This document shows positions 35,632 to 47,182 of a DNA stretch of 64,000 nucleotides, in pieces; the first letter of the stretch is position 1; every line of letters starts with the position of its first letter. Source of the stretch: Saccharum officinarum. Its lineage: Eukaryota; Streptophyta; Magnoliopsida; Poales; Poaceae. The translations under genes and the position numbers were made by a program. The notes under the pieces were generated by a model. The model ran no database searches. It was not told the DNA's origin and saw nothing but the letters and a program-made list of their open reading frames with translations. Location of the stretch: the NCBI GenBank assembly GCA_020631735.1, contig CM036179.1, positions 24,233,063 to 24,297,062 of the forward strand, in the 5' to 3' direction.

Positions 35632-36794
35632 AAGTCCACTTTTGACCCCTCAACTCTTGGGTTCGTCTAATTTTGACCCCAACTACAAAACCGTCTAATG
35701 CTAGTACCCCAACTGTCAAAACCGTTCACTTTGGGCACCTGGACGTGGGCAAGGCTGTTTTGTCCAACGTGGAGCCGGTTTGACCACGCCACGCTGGCGC
35801 TGACGGCCACGTAGGACATCAGTCTACATCTCACTAACATGTGGGGCCCACATGTCAACCACTCATCCCCTCCCTCTTTGTGTTTCCCCATTCCTAGCTG
35901 AGCTCAAAGCAGAGACGCGCGTGGGGAATGGCCGGCCACGGCCATACCCAGCCGGAGGCGGCGTGGTGGCGGTGGAGGGCCGGTCGACGTGGGCGTGCGC
36001 GGCGCGGCACCAGGCCAACACGACCCTAGGGCTAGCGTGGCCCACACGCCGTGGTGGCGGCCAAGTGCCATCTGGCCACGAGCACTGTCTCGCCCATGCT
36101 GATGCCCCACTGCCACGTGGCCCATGCGCGCGCTGCCCTGGCCACTACCTCGCCAAGTAAACATGCGCCCAGTTGATGCCTCCCGAGCCACGCCCAGCAA
36201 ACCCATCTCGGCACTACCATTGCCATGACTATATAAGCCGCCCTCCCTCTGTGTCCCAAATTTGTCGAACACAAAGCTACTCCGTCAAATTCCTTTCAAC
36301 CATTGGATACTTTAGGTTCCCATCTAGCCCTCAGATGCAGTCACATTAGTTGCCGTGCACTAGAGCGCTCGGACGAGACTATCTCGTCATCGCTGGCCAC
36401 CATGAACGCCCAACGGAGCTTGGTCGTGCACCCTTTCTACCCCTTTTCTTCTCCATCTTATCAATGTTTTTGCTCCACCTTAGTGTCTCGGACATGCCCA
36501 TGAAACAGGTTCGGCGGGGAACGGGGTGCTGTCCTGGCCGCGCTCGCAGACAGCTGTGGCGGCGGCGCCGCCATGGCTGAGGTGCCGCAGTGGCGCAATG
36601 AGCTAGCGATGGAGCGCGCCATGCACGGGAGGGCTTGGCGGAACCGGCGGTGTTGCCTGTTCGGCTCGGTGAAGGGTGGAGAAATAGGAACGAGATGGCG
36701 GCCGTGGCGGACTGTGAGCACCGAGCAACCACAACGATGGCCATGGCGAGCTTGCCCAGGGCACGCGATGCGGCATCACGGGGGTATAACCTCT
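35632..36794 (+). mobile_element. Candidate Pack-MULE left part, cut by assembly gap
   Basis: The left border reads ggattaagtccacttttgac and continues cccctcaactcttgg, close in design to the Mutator-like terminus at 56542 read inward (ggaaaaagtccacttttcct). Right after it the DNA turns strongly GC-rich for about 1 kb. It includes a TATA box and several GC-rich open frames without recognised domains, as expected when a Mutator-like element carries captured gene pieces. The right end is not visible because of the N run, so borders and class are tentative. Confidence 0.4.
36230..36237 (+). promoter_or_regulatory. Possible TATA box
   Basis: TATATAAG lies in GC-rich surroundings, about 160 bases before the first ATG frame (36402). 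It could be a promoter captured by a transposon or part of a repeat. No downstream gene is recognised. Confidence 0.35.
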
Positions 36795-36894
36795 NNNNNN
36801 NNNNNNNNNNNNNNNNNNNNNNNNNNNNNNNNNNNNNNNNNNNNNNNNNNNNNNNNNNNNNNNNNNNNNNNNNNNNNNNNNNNNNNNNNNNNNN
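36795..36894. other. Assembly gap (100 N)
   Basis: Exactly 100 undetermined bases, the usual placeholder for a join of unknown length. Frames crossing it are meaningless. Confidence 0.99.
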
Positions 36895-38594
36895 TGTAGC
36901 CATAGTAATCTCCTTTCATAACAAGCAAGCTGCAAATGGTGGAAGCTAAAGGTTACTTAAATTAGTTACAGCAATGTTGAAGCTGGATATAGACTCATGT
37001 TGCCATGGTTGATTCTTTGTGTACATGAGCTCAGCTTTGTAGTGTTTATGCCATCAGGAGGACCATTCTTGCACTCTTATGCATGAGTATCACCCAAAAC
37101 AATGTCATTGGTATTTGAAATGATCATGGTTATAAACAAAGTGTTCTAATCAGTAACTTTGAGCACCGAAAACAATTAAACTCAGCCGAATAACGCCAAT
37201 GGAGATGGTTCCAAGTTTTCCAGTAAATTTTGGAGTTTTGGTAAAAGCAAAATATTCATAAAGGACTGCTACAAAAGGAGCACACAATATTAGACACATT
37301 TGATTGCCTGCAGAACTGAAGATATAGCTTGCATAGAAGGCAGCACCATTATCCCTCGGAGTTGCTCAGAAACCATGAAACCAATACCCAGCACCCGCAT
37401 GTGCATATAAGATTACCTGAAAAATATTTCAAACAGCTCCATACGATGAAATTCCAAGTTCAATGACCAAAAGAGATGCATGTTGTAAAGTTTTGTAGCT
37501 GTGATTTCATATATATTTGTACTCACACTTATGTTTTGAAGAGTCTAGCCCAGAAATATATTTTTATACAATGACTTGTAACTGTTGTTGTTCCAAACAG
37601 GACAAAGAGAATGAAATCCATATAAATCATGTGAAATTTTTTTGAAGTAAATTCCACTTACCGGTACTAATAAGCAAGGTAACACAATCGAGAAAAGTAT
37701 CCTAAACTCACATAATTTGTATCATGAATATGTGAGAAGGTTCTCAACTGTGAACCTGTTCTACTATAACTCATATATGAGTCTGAAAATATTGTAATGG
37801 ACAGATTTGTTTTGGCTAGAGCGGGGGCCAAATGTGTTCACCTAAATAACAGCAGAAGGATGATATCCTGGCTGTTAACGCAATTATTATAAGACTCACT
37901 AATATAGAATTAACTAAGCTGCAACTCAAATCATGAAGGCTGTGCTCTGATAGGAGATTGTTTTTATGAGGATATCAAAGATAGAAGAAGTTCAGAAAAT
38001 GGTGTAACAGGATCAGTATATGTACCATAAGTTTTATAACACTACCAAATTTTGATCATGTACTGGCTGAGGTAGAATTTTTGGCTAGTTCTTGAATCAG
38101 CAGAATGGAAGACTACTGATTTAGTTGCTGTGGATCTGGATATAAATCAAAACATATGTTACATGGTTTTAGTAGCGGTTAAAAGGTTAAACAGAGAGGG
38201 AAATTTTGTTTAAGTGATTTGCTTTACTGAGGACAATAGGTCTAATAGTGTCAGTTCTCCAGGAACATCTATTCTAGTTTTTTCACTAATCTTCGTCTGA
38301 ACCTATACATGCGGAGCCTAGTGTTCTATTCGTATTCAGGAAAAGAGATTAGGTAAGTTTACAGCCTAAGGCTCACCATCGAATATGGTAGGGAAATCAG
38401 CGGCTGAAACAATTGGGACTGTCAAAAGACTGGCACCTGCAAAATAATAATCTCATTTAGAGGATAAACTAAAAATCCATGTTTGACATGACAAAATTTG
38501 AAATGTTTATAGGTGCAGGTGCCTATGGAGTAATGTAATGGATAGAGAAATTAGAACAGGAATGGGAAATTGTATGTAGGCTGTAGTACCTGAA
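36895..38594. other. Noncoding DNA left of the Helitron helicase
   Basis: AT-rich, no gene recognised on either strand. It is probably the 3' side of the minus-strand Helitron, whose terminal hairpin and CTRR end should lie here or in the gap, but I could not identify them. Confidence 0.5.
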
Positions 38595-40090
38595 TTGAGT
38601 GGCTATCTGTTGGTATGTCATTTAAAATTTCAGAGTAGACAACATTATGAGTTTGATTTTCATATCCATTAGAGATATTTTCAGTAAGTACTCATAAGCC
38701 TTCAGGTGATGTAACACGTGAGAATGCAACATAAAGTTAGCCATGAGAAAACACTGGATTTGGGAGGTACACACCAACTATATTGAGTGTTTGTCCTTGG
38801 CTTTTATTTATTGTCATGGCATATGAGACACAGACTGGAATTTGTCGCTGCTTTATCCTGAAGGGCCACTTGGGATCAGATGAAGTAGTGACTATTCTTG
38901 GAATATAAGTCTTAGTTCCTTTAGCCTTTTCGGTAATTATCTGAGCTTCAATGATACGATGTGTGAGTTGTGTCACTATAAGTCTAGTTTCATTGCACAA
39001 ACCTTTTGAGGGATTGAAATTTCTAAGTAACATTATGGGAACACCAATTTTAAGCTGCAGATAGTGGTCTGGAAGGCTGCCCATTGTAATAGTGTTGAGG
39101 AACTCCTAAGGATAAAGGGCTTGTAGAGTGCAGTAGTTGGACGTTGAATCATCAATAGAGTCTGAGCTGTAATATGACATCTCTTGTGTGGCTATTTGGC
39201 TAATCATTTTCGCATTGATAGCTGCGGCCACCTCATTTGTTGGTGCTAATATAGCTTGTTCACATAGATAAGTGGGTCACTGAGAGTCCTCTGTAGGTGA
39301 TCCGTACACAAAATTAATCAGATTGTCAAGTGTTCTTTGTTCAGGTGGCAGTAAGAGGTTGTCTGGAATCAGAACCCATGATGTGTTAGGTAGGTCTGTG
39401 GGCCTGCTGCCGTGAGCTGTGCCATCACGAACTGATAGAAGCCACCTGGCAAAATTATCCAGCTCAATTCTTTTATATTCCGAAAGGTTGGGGCTTCTAA
39501 GTCTCATGTTTTCAGTTAGCTGAAGCACTTTGCAATTCCACCACAATTTATATCGGGTGATTAATGCGTCCAAGATCTGTGGTTTCTTGGCTTTTGGAAT
39601 AATTTGGCAGGGTTTGTCGGAAATCACCGCCAAGGACAATTGTTATACCACCAGATTGTTTTGCTGCTGCTTCATGATATCTCTGAGTGTGTGGTCAAGT
39701 GCTTCAAAGCAGTGTCTGTGGTTGACAGGTGCTTCGTCCCATAAAATCAGCGTTATATGTTTTATCAATTCAGCTAACTGTGTGTTCTTTTTTATTGCAC
39801 ATACAGAGTCAGCCTGGATTTCTAGAGGAAGGTTGAAGCGCGAGTGTGGTGTTCGACCTCCTGGGAGTAAAAGTGCTGCTATTCCTGAAGATGCAACTGC
39901 TAATGCTATCTTGCCTTTGGTTCTGACACTATTGAGCAAAGTGTTCCATAGAAAAGTTTTGCCGGTTCCATCATATCCGTAGACGAAAAATGTGTGGCCT
40001 AAATCATTCGAGATTGAATGATGTATGAGATCATAAATATGCTTATGTTCCGTGTTGAGCTGGCTGATATCTCAGTGGTAGTATGTACTG
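38595..40090 (-). pseudogene. Helitron PIF1-like helicase domain
   Basis: Minus-strand translation shows the helicase motifs in order: Walker A GYDGTGKTFLWN (about 39940-39985), then GIAALLLPGGRTPHSRF, Walker B LILWDEAPVNHR (about 39735), TENMRL (about 39495), and near the end TINKSQGQTLNIVGVYLP (about 38760-38820) and LYVAFSRVTSPEG (about 38690-38735). This is the superfamily 1 helicase part of plant Helitron RepHel proteins, which unwinds DNA during rolling-circle transposition. Frame changes and stops lie near 38735, 39085-39280 and 39640. Several conserved blocks remain easy to read, so decay is moderate. Confidence 0.9.
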
Positions 40091-40790
40091 TACATACGAC
40101 AGCTCTTCCATTATTAATCTGTTTGTAAGTATCTTAGTACAATTTGTATCTGGTTGGGGCAAATTGAAGTGTTTGAGGCTGTATCCTTTATCTTTAAGTA
40201 GCTTTTGTAGTTCATGTAAGACACAGGATTTGATATGTGCTTGTATGTTTGCATCAAGTGTATCTGGAGCCAGCTATTTTGCACGGTACAACATGTCTTC
40301 CCCCATCATCTTTACATATTCATCAAATAATCTGAGGGGGTCTTTGAGTTCACAGTAAAGCAACAATGTGACAAAAAGCTGCCGTAATTGGCTTGGAAAT
40401 GCCCCGCGTGATGCATCGGACATGGCGTGGAACCACTCCTCGCATGCAGCACGGAATGTTGGGTGCTGATGCCCAGCAACATTCCATATTTCAGAGAAGC
40501 ATCGTGGTCCTTTGACTATGTGGAGCAACATTCGCAGGTAGAATCTCTCTCCTTGATTGGGAGCAACATTAGAAAGGCGACCAACCTTAGGATGATTGTT
40601 GCGACGTCTATCCCAGAATTTGCCTTTCTGATGTCATGTCCAATGTTCAGGGAATTCTACATAAGTGTGTTGTCGAGCTTGTGGGTAATGTTGGTTTGCA
40701 TCTAACCATGCTGTTAGTTTAGTGATGAGCTTAGATGGATCATTGATTACTTGATCAAGATAGTCGTCTTCTGTGTACAACACATTAGTC
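40091..40790 (-). pseudogene. Helitron RepHel middle region
   Basis: Frames at 40274-40531 (MLLHIVKGPRCFSEIWN) and 40634-40790 (NVLYTEDDYLDQV, then AYPYAR-type HYPQARQHTYVEFPEHWTW) match the linker between the Rep and helicase parts of plant Helitrons. A frame shift separates them near 40540. The upstream continuation of this region lies beyond the plastid-derived insertion, at 41240. Confidence 0.8.
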
Positions 40791-41137
40791 GTCCGCTCTC
40801 CGGTTGGGCAGTAAGGGTCGGAGAAGGGCAATCACTCGTTCTTAAAACCAACATTCTTAAGTTAAGATCAAAGAGTCGGGCGGAAAAAGGGGAGAGCTCC
40901 CCGTTCCTGGTTCTCCTGTAGCTGGATTCCCCGGAACCACAAGAATCCTTAGAATGGGATTCCAACTCAGCACCTTTTGTTTTGGGATTTTGAGAAGAGT
41001 TGCTCTTTGGAGAGCATAGTACGATGAAAGTTGTAAGCTGTGTTCGGGGGGGGGGGGGGAGGGAGTTATTGCCTATCGTCGTCCTCTATGGTAGAACCCG
41101 TCGGGGAGGCCTGAGAGGCGGTGGTTTACCCTATGCT
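40787..41137 (+). mobile_element. Nuclear plastid DNA: piece of the trnA-UGC group II intron
   Basis: The stretch is strongly reminiscent of the 3' half of the group II intron in the chloroplast tRNA-Ala(UGC) gene of the rRNA operon. Landmarks are ccgctctccggttgggcag, ggttctcctgtagctgga, and the domain 5-like hairpin region gagcatagtacgatgaaag followed by ttgtaagctgtgttcggg. The last part is the domain 6-like ggcggtggtttaccct, close to the intron 3' end. It breaks off just before the tRNA exon. A run of 13 G at 41046-41058 is longer than I recall for plastid copies. It interrupts the Helitron frame between HLPLQN and NVLYTEDDY. Identification is from memory of plastid sequences. Confidence 0.78.
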
Positions 41138-41239
41138 AGGCTCTACAACTATTGTTGTAGCTCATCATATGTACTCTATGCCCCCTATCCATACCTAGTT
41201 AATGACTATGGTACACAACTTTCCTTGTTCACACACCAC
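41138..41239. other. Extra DNA beside the plastid piece
   Basis: About 100 bases lie between the plastid intron piece and the resumption of the Helitron frame. I do not recognise them; they could be more organelle DNA or filler acquired at the same repair event. Confidence 0.4.
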
Positions 41240-44217
41240 ACCATTCTGTAGAGGAAGGTGGACAGGAAGCCGTTCCACAGCCGGATCAGTGTAGTGTATG
41301 TCAAACTGAAGTAGTCGCCATGCAGCATCATTGGGTGTGACACATCTACAGTCCAGGTATTCTTTGATCTCATTAAATGTCGCAGCGGCATTGTCGGATG
41401 AACCTCTCTTTCTTTGAAGCATAGCTTTAGCACAATCTGGGCCCTTGTTTGTTTATTTGGATAGATATCTCTCCATTCCATTACGATTAACACTCTCCAC
41501 ATTCATATGTGCTTGGTATTTGACCAGTAGGTCTACATTATGGGGAACTACAAATGTGTTATCGACCTGAACTCCATTTTTGTGGGCAGTGATGCCGTTA
41601 TTTGGGCGAGCATACTTGACGTAACTGTTGGGTACCACTACAGTGTGGTCACAAAGTTCTTTTGGGTAGAATCTGTCGCACTTTCCATTGTTCATGCAAG
41701 GAGAGGAGGGTTGTAGAGGCCTGCAGGGTCCATGAATCATGAATCTGGACACCGCTTCGAAACATGTGACGTCAGTAGCTGGATCTGGAAGCTGGGCTGA
41801 TATTAAAGCATCTATCTGATCAGCTTGAAGAAGTTTGTCCTTTTTGAGCCACACTATCAGGTGTACATGTGGGAGACCTCTTTTCAATTCAATTGTGTAT
41901 ACAACTATAGAAATGAATGGGTAGCAAAAATCAGGGCCATTGGAGTTTGAAGGGTAGTTCATTTCATCTTCAGTGAGGTGATAATGTTGTGATGAGGATG
42001 GAAGGATAAGAAATTATAAAAATACCTACAAGTATGGGTCCAAAAAAATCATTCTTCTCTATGTCATCCATGAGAAGTTTAAGCTTCTTGTTAAAGACTC
42101 GGTTAACAATATCTGGTCTGTCGGAAGGCTGCTGGCCTGGTGTGAATGATAAGGCCTCATCAATTTCTGGCCACAAAGCATTGCATGTGAAGGTGATAAA
42201 TAGATCCGGACATCCGAACCTACGGCAGATTGCAACGCAATCTTGATAGTTCTGGTAGTAGCATCTTGGGCTTCCTGTGAATGAACCTGCTAAGAAGGTT
42301 GCTTGACCTACATCAGAGGCACGTGCGATGCCCACTATTAGCAGCATCAACTAAAGCTTTGTACGAACTTGACCTGTATTTCTTCTGGAAAGAGTCTTTT
42401 CGAAAATGTCTGCAGTAGGCATCGATGATATATGCTTGTGTTAGCCTGCTGCAACGCAGAGGGGTGTTGAAATCATTGCCTCTGTCATGCAGCCAGTATG
42501 AATAATATTCTGCCATGGTGACTTTCTTCCGTTTGAGGTTGTTAGAGCGACGACTTGGCATGTAGTACAGGTCCCCATGGAATCCATCTTCTCCATATGG
42601 AAATAACAATGGATATTGCATGGACATGAACTTGCAATGTGCCTCGCTTACTCTTTGGAGCTGAGATGAGTGATCTTGCACTATTAAGTCCCTACCCTCC
42701 TCGCTGCTACCTAAATCATCGACAACCAAACCAACGACCTCTGATGCAATTGGGCTGTGCTATAGATGTTGCCATGCTGTTTAGGTGCCGAAAATAGCTT
42801 GACAGAGTAACGGTCCTCGAACTGGTCGAGTAAGTTATTTGCAAACAGTCTGTCACGGGTGGTCCGAAATACTTGCACAATGGGGTTGTGTGCATCAAGC
42901 ATGGCTGCCAAGGCAGTAATGATACCTTCATTTCGCTGGAAGTCTCTTTCCTGGCTCTCTGCAACAGCCATACGATTTCTTATTTCATTTGCAGTGTCGA
43001 AGATGTATAGCTAGCAATATTCTGGCCTCTTTCCCTGGGCTAGGATTAGTGAACCGATCCGATGGCAGATTTGGCCGCTTATTTTGAAGACATAAGGGCT
43101 ATCATTTATGACTTTCACTCCCATGGAGATCATGGCAAACATGGAGTTGTACCGCCTTATGTTGTCAAAGAAGTGCCTTGACAGCGATGGTGATTCTCTA
43201 TCAAGAAGGTGCAGCAAAGGCTGTGGAGGAGCTTTGTACGTAGGTAGGGATATGCTCCCTCCTCTGCAACATCTGTCGTATGTTGGAGCAGATGTGCTGC
43301 CTTCGCTACGTACACGCTCCTGAAGCCAGAAGCGAGCACCGCAGTGTCGGCACGTGCAAGTAGGCCCCCCCAAATAGAGTGGAGTAAAAATGGTGCCTAC
43401 ATGTGATGACATTAAGAGCGAGTGGGCCAAATTAGCAGTAGCCCTGTGAGTTGCCAAGCAAATAGAGTTCAAAGTGATGCATAGGTACACCATTTCTAAC
43501 AAAATTTTCATCGGAAAAGGTAACCATTGGCGGAGTCCAGAATTTGTTTTGCGAGTAATATGTGGGAAAGCTTGTGTGGACATCATAACAGGCAATTCAG
43601 TTTCATGTTAACAATATGAAGTTTGATCTATAACCTTGCCATTTGTGAGTAAGATGTTGGAAGAATTATTTGGACAACAGGGATGTATGGACTTACGGAG
43701 TTGTCGATCATGGTTAAGTGTACGCTGAGTGCGGAGCGATGCATTTGAACTTCCTTGAAATCCAGAGGAGCTATCTTGTTGCACCACAGAAGCAGCAAGC
43801 AATGGATCACGGCAACGTCGAGTGCGAAGGTAAGGCACTGGAATTTCTACAGATCTGGAGGGGCCAGCTTCGTCGTTCTCAGAAGCAGCAGGTAATGTAC
43901 ACCTCCTGCGTTTATGAGTGTTGTGTTGGTGGGTGTGCTCAGGAACGATAGTGTGGGCAGCTGCAGGTAGGTACCCCAAAGAGTTTAAAGAAGGCATAGG
44001 TACAATGGTAGACCTGATCATGCACAACATAGGTGGAAACAACATTACCCTGGTATGGATTGTCGAGATGAACACATCGGTGGCGGCGGCATGTGTCCAT
44101 GGTATGCACGTGACCTTGAATTTGGAATCTGACAAACAACAAAAAGCGCTGAATAACGGATGGCTCAGGTAGATGTATGTGCCTGTGCGCAAAGAATACA
44201 TGGGGGGTAAATAGCAA
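41240..44217 (-). pseudogene. Helitron Rep (HUH, two-tyrosine) N-terminal part
   Basis: In minus-strand order: a serine and basic-rich N-terminus (to about 43608), a zinc-finger-like C-x2-C segment (TCTCRHCGARFWLQER near 43320-43370), the Helitron_like_N region (42313-42729, with MQYPLLFPYGEDG and AEYYSYWLHDR), CPDLFITFTCN (about 42190), the HUH motif RGLPHVHLIVW (about 41845-41880), and the two-tyrosine motif. In the latter the first tyrosine is present (ERYLSK), but the codon expected for the second is TAA (41453-41455). Stops and frame changes occur elsewhere. The Rep domain would nick and join the transposon ends. The start codon is not certain. Confidence 0.88.
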
Positions 44218-44298
44218 ATGTACAAAAGGGGATTATGTGAGGCATAATAATTTTAGTCAAGTTGAGGAAGGCACCGGAAGCAGGCAACCAACTAACAG

Positions 44299-44875
44299 GG
44301 AGAACTAACAAAATTTGAGGGGTTTTTGGGTACGTTTTTGGGCGCAGGTGTACATTACCGTTGGCACACATTCCGGCCTCCCAACGGGGCGAGGTACTCC
44401 TCAAGCAGTGGTTGGGGATTGCGCCGGCGGCCACTACGGCTTCACCTGCGCCCAAGGGGATACTCGACGACTTGCGTTCTGGGACCTTGTCATCGAGCCA
44501 GGTGGAGGCCCTTGACGCACTGTTTCCAGCGTTCAACGGGCGCGCGTGCAAGCTATTCGTGGATGACCCGTAGGCACGGCGGTGTTCGCACTTTGGTTGT
44601 TGTAATATCGAGCCGGGGAGTTGTCTGCTAGGTTGGTCCGGGTGTTAGACCACCTAGCGCGCTAGACGGGCGTTGTTTGTACTGAAAATTCTCTTCTTCT
44701 TAATAGCAATGATACACAAACCTTTTGCGTATTCGAGAAAAAAATGTTTTTTTCAGTTAGATAATAGTAGGACACGCATGCTATAGGCAGGGGAACTAAC
44801 AAAATTTGAGGGGTTTTTGGGTATGAATTTTTTTCAGTTAGATAATAGTAGGATACGCATGCTGTAGGCAGGGGA
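44299..44875. repeat. Tandem duplication, one copy split by a LINE tail
   Basis: The block actaacaaaatttgaggggt... (44304-44333) recurs at 44791-44822, and the block tttttcagttagataatagt... (44747-44793) recurs at 44827-44875. The two halves are contiguous in the second copy, but in the first they are separated by the LINE tail at 44334-44745. An 80-base unit was thus duplicated, and one copy received the LINE. Confidence 0.75.
44334..44745 (+). mobile_element. LINE-like 3' fragment
   Basis: The 3' end (gggcgttgtttgtactg, then cttcttaatagcaatgata and gcgtattcgagaaaaaaa) is the kind of terminus found on many grass LINEs. A 70-residue frame (44361-44573) precedes it, but I recognise no domain in it. 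It is 5' truncated. Confidence 0.6.
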
Positions 44876-46508
44876 AAATTGGCCGCTCTAGTGTTTGTAT
44901 AGGAGAGGAAAAAATAATGTAAGAATCACCTGGATGCAACGTATAACTGATAGATCAACGACACCATGAAGGCAGAAGGGGAAGAATAGCACGATTTGTA
45001 TGTATGCAGATGAAAGCAGGCAGTGAAATGAGCCGAAGGGAAACAAAAATAAATAATGTAGCACGAATTGGTGGGATGAGAAGAGAGAAGGGTTTCAGGT
45101 GGTCACCTCCGTTGGTGAAGCACGGTGGACGGCCCGTGCTGTGGGGAAGGCCGAGGACGACGGCGGCAGCAGCGACGCGCAGGATGCACGCGTGGCGGCG
45201 GCTACAGAAACACTATGAGAAACATTTAGATTACTTCCTGAGCACCCTGTACTATGGCCACATGCATTTTTGAAGCCGTTAGATACATAGATATACATAT
45301 AGGTCATGAAGTGAAGGGTTGAGGCTAACATAGTAGAACAAAGATCACATATGACGTATGAACCGAACATTGTGATCGATTCATGTATATACATTCTCAA
45401 AAAATAGGAGATGAAATCCACAAATGCTGACTAAACCTCAAATGACGAAATCCATAAAAGTTCATCAAGTTCACAGAAACACACTTTGATCTTGCAAAGG
45501 CACCTGAACATTTTGCAGTCATTCATCCTGAAATGTATGCTTAAGAACATGGTTTTGGTATGGAAAATAACATTTGGAAATGGCAAGATGAAAATAGTGT
45601 ACTCGAGATCATATGATGTCTAGTCTCATTTAAACATCCTAATTTCAACCTCCGAGGTAATGCGAAATGAGACAACTCAGTAAGCCAACTCGTGCAGTGA
45701 ATATGATAATCACTGCATAGAGACTAACATGAAGGGCTTACTATCCCATATAGCGAGTTTGATCCAGGTAGACTAACATGATTGGCTGGAAAATTGAGTT
45801 AACTTTTGAGCAACTGTACCTTCCGTGCTTCTTGCTTGCTTCTTTCAACATATAGGACTCCTTGTCAGGTGTAGATATGGGTGTATCTGCATCTTTGTTC
45901 CTGCATAAAGTTGAGCATGGTTATTTGGGTAGCAAAAAAATTGCTGTAGAGGCAATTCGTCGAGCATGTGGTGTGCATCATCCATGACTGAGGCATTCGC
46001 TTAGTAGAAGATGGGATGGGAGAGAGAGATAAGCACCATGGTGTCCACTGTTGGTGGGCCACGTCGCGGAGAGGGAGGGTGCAAGCGGGCTGAAGGCGCA
46101 ACCCGGTCGGCGGTCCGGCGGGGGCCACGGGTGGACTGAAGGCGCAGCCAAGTCGGTGCTCTGGCGTGGTGTTGTCGTGGCACACCGCGCGGCCCTCGGA
46201 CGGCGCAGGTTGCTCCGCACTCCGGCGGGGTGGCGAGCCGGCGGTGGTGCTGCGGTGGCGCGCCTTATGGAGGGCGGAGGGTGCAGGCGATTCGTCCGGA
46301 GCAGGGGCCGGCGCCGTGGCCGCTGCGGCACCCCTCGGCGGTGGACGGCCCGTGCTGTGGGGAAGGGCGGCGGCAGCGGCGCGCAGGATACACGCGCGGG
46401 AACCTGCGACCGCGCGGGTGGGGAGGGAGTGGGGTTGGGCAGTGGCGGACAAAAAAAAAACAAAAATAAATCTGATGCAGTTCGTAAAATCATTTACCAT
46501 TTGGTAAA
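44876..46508. other. Region without a recognised gene, two similar GC-rich blocks
   Basis: The block ggtggacggcccgtgctgtg...gcgcaggat...cacgcg occurs at 45128-45190 and again at 46341-46400, in the same orientation, in GC-rich settings. Long open frames at 45865-46540 on both strands are proline, alanine and arginine-rich with no known domain. They may be remnants of captured 5' gene ends within the Helitron. Confidence 0.45.
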
Positions 46509-47182
46509 TCTATACTTAATATATATATATATATAATACCTAATAATAAAGAGACAAAATTTCAGACTCTTTTTTTCGTCCATCCATTTATCTAATTTTG
46601 GTTTGGTCTGGCTCTCTCCTATCTAACTTCGTGAATATGGAATTCGTTTCCCTTCACGTTTGTGTTTAGTCGTTTTCCTTCATGTTTGTGTTTAGCCCTC
46701 ACGTTATATTTATATATATGACATATGCATGACATCCCGATATAATCAGAATATAACTAGAAAATAATAATAAAAAGACAAAATTTTAGGCTTTTTTTCG
46801 TCCAGCCCATTCAAACTAGGCCCAACCGTCCCAGTTCACTCGCTCACGTCCGGCTCATTCGCCATCGGCCCACTCCTCACGTCGGGATTTACACGTCGCC
46901 ATCGCATCGCTTCCCTCCAGCGCCGCTGTGGCTTCCGTGCAGCGCCACCGTCCCGCACGCAAACACCGCCGCTGCTCATGTCCAGAGGCGAAGTCCCACA
47001 TGCCGCGCCGCCGCTCCTCCCGTATCACGTGCAGCACCGGCGCGGAGCAGTCTGCACCGCCTCCTCCCATGGCCGTGCTGCCGCGTTCTTCCAAGAAGCC
47101 ACCGCCGCCGCGTTGGCCGTCCTTGATAGCATTGCTGATAAAAAAACATCTGAAATTTTATCTCTTTATTATTAGGTATAGA
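46509..47182. mobile_element. Inverted pair of Helitron-like 5' ends, or TIR element
   Basis: The left arm (46509-46569) starts A|TCTATACTTAAT and contains taataataaagagacaaaatt. The right arm (47147-47182), read inward on the minus strand, starts A|TCTATACCTAATAATAAAGAG and contains the same aaaatttcaga stretch. Grass Helitrons start with this TC-TATAC type motif after an A. Either two Helitron heads face each other or this is a terminal-inverted-repeat element with a TA-rich arm. A third related stretch lies at 46762-46800. Confidence 0.5.

Noticed and set aside
36379..36949. Open frames crossing the N run
   Set aside because: They contain unknown residues across a gap of unknown size and have no motif.
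45865..46540. Proline and arginine-rich frames on both strands
   Set aside because: Likely compositional; the block partly repeats 45128-45190 and shows no domain.
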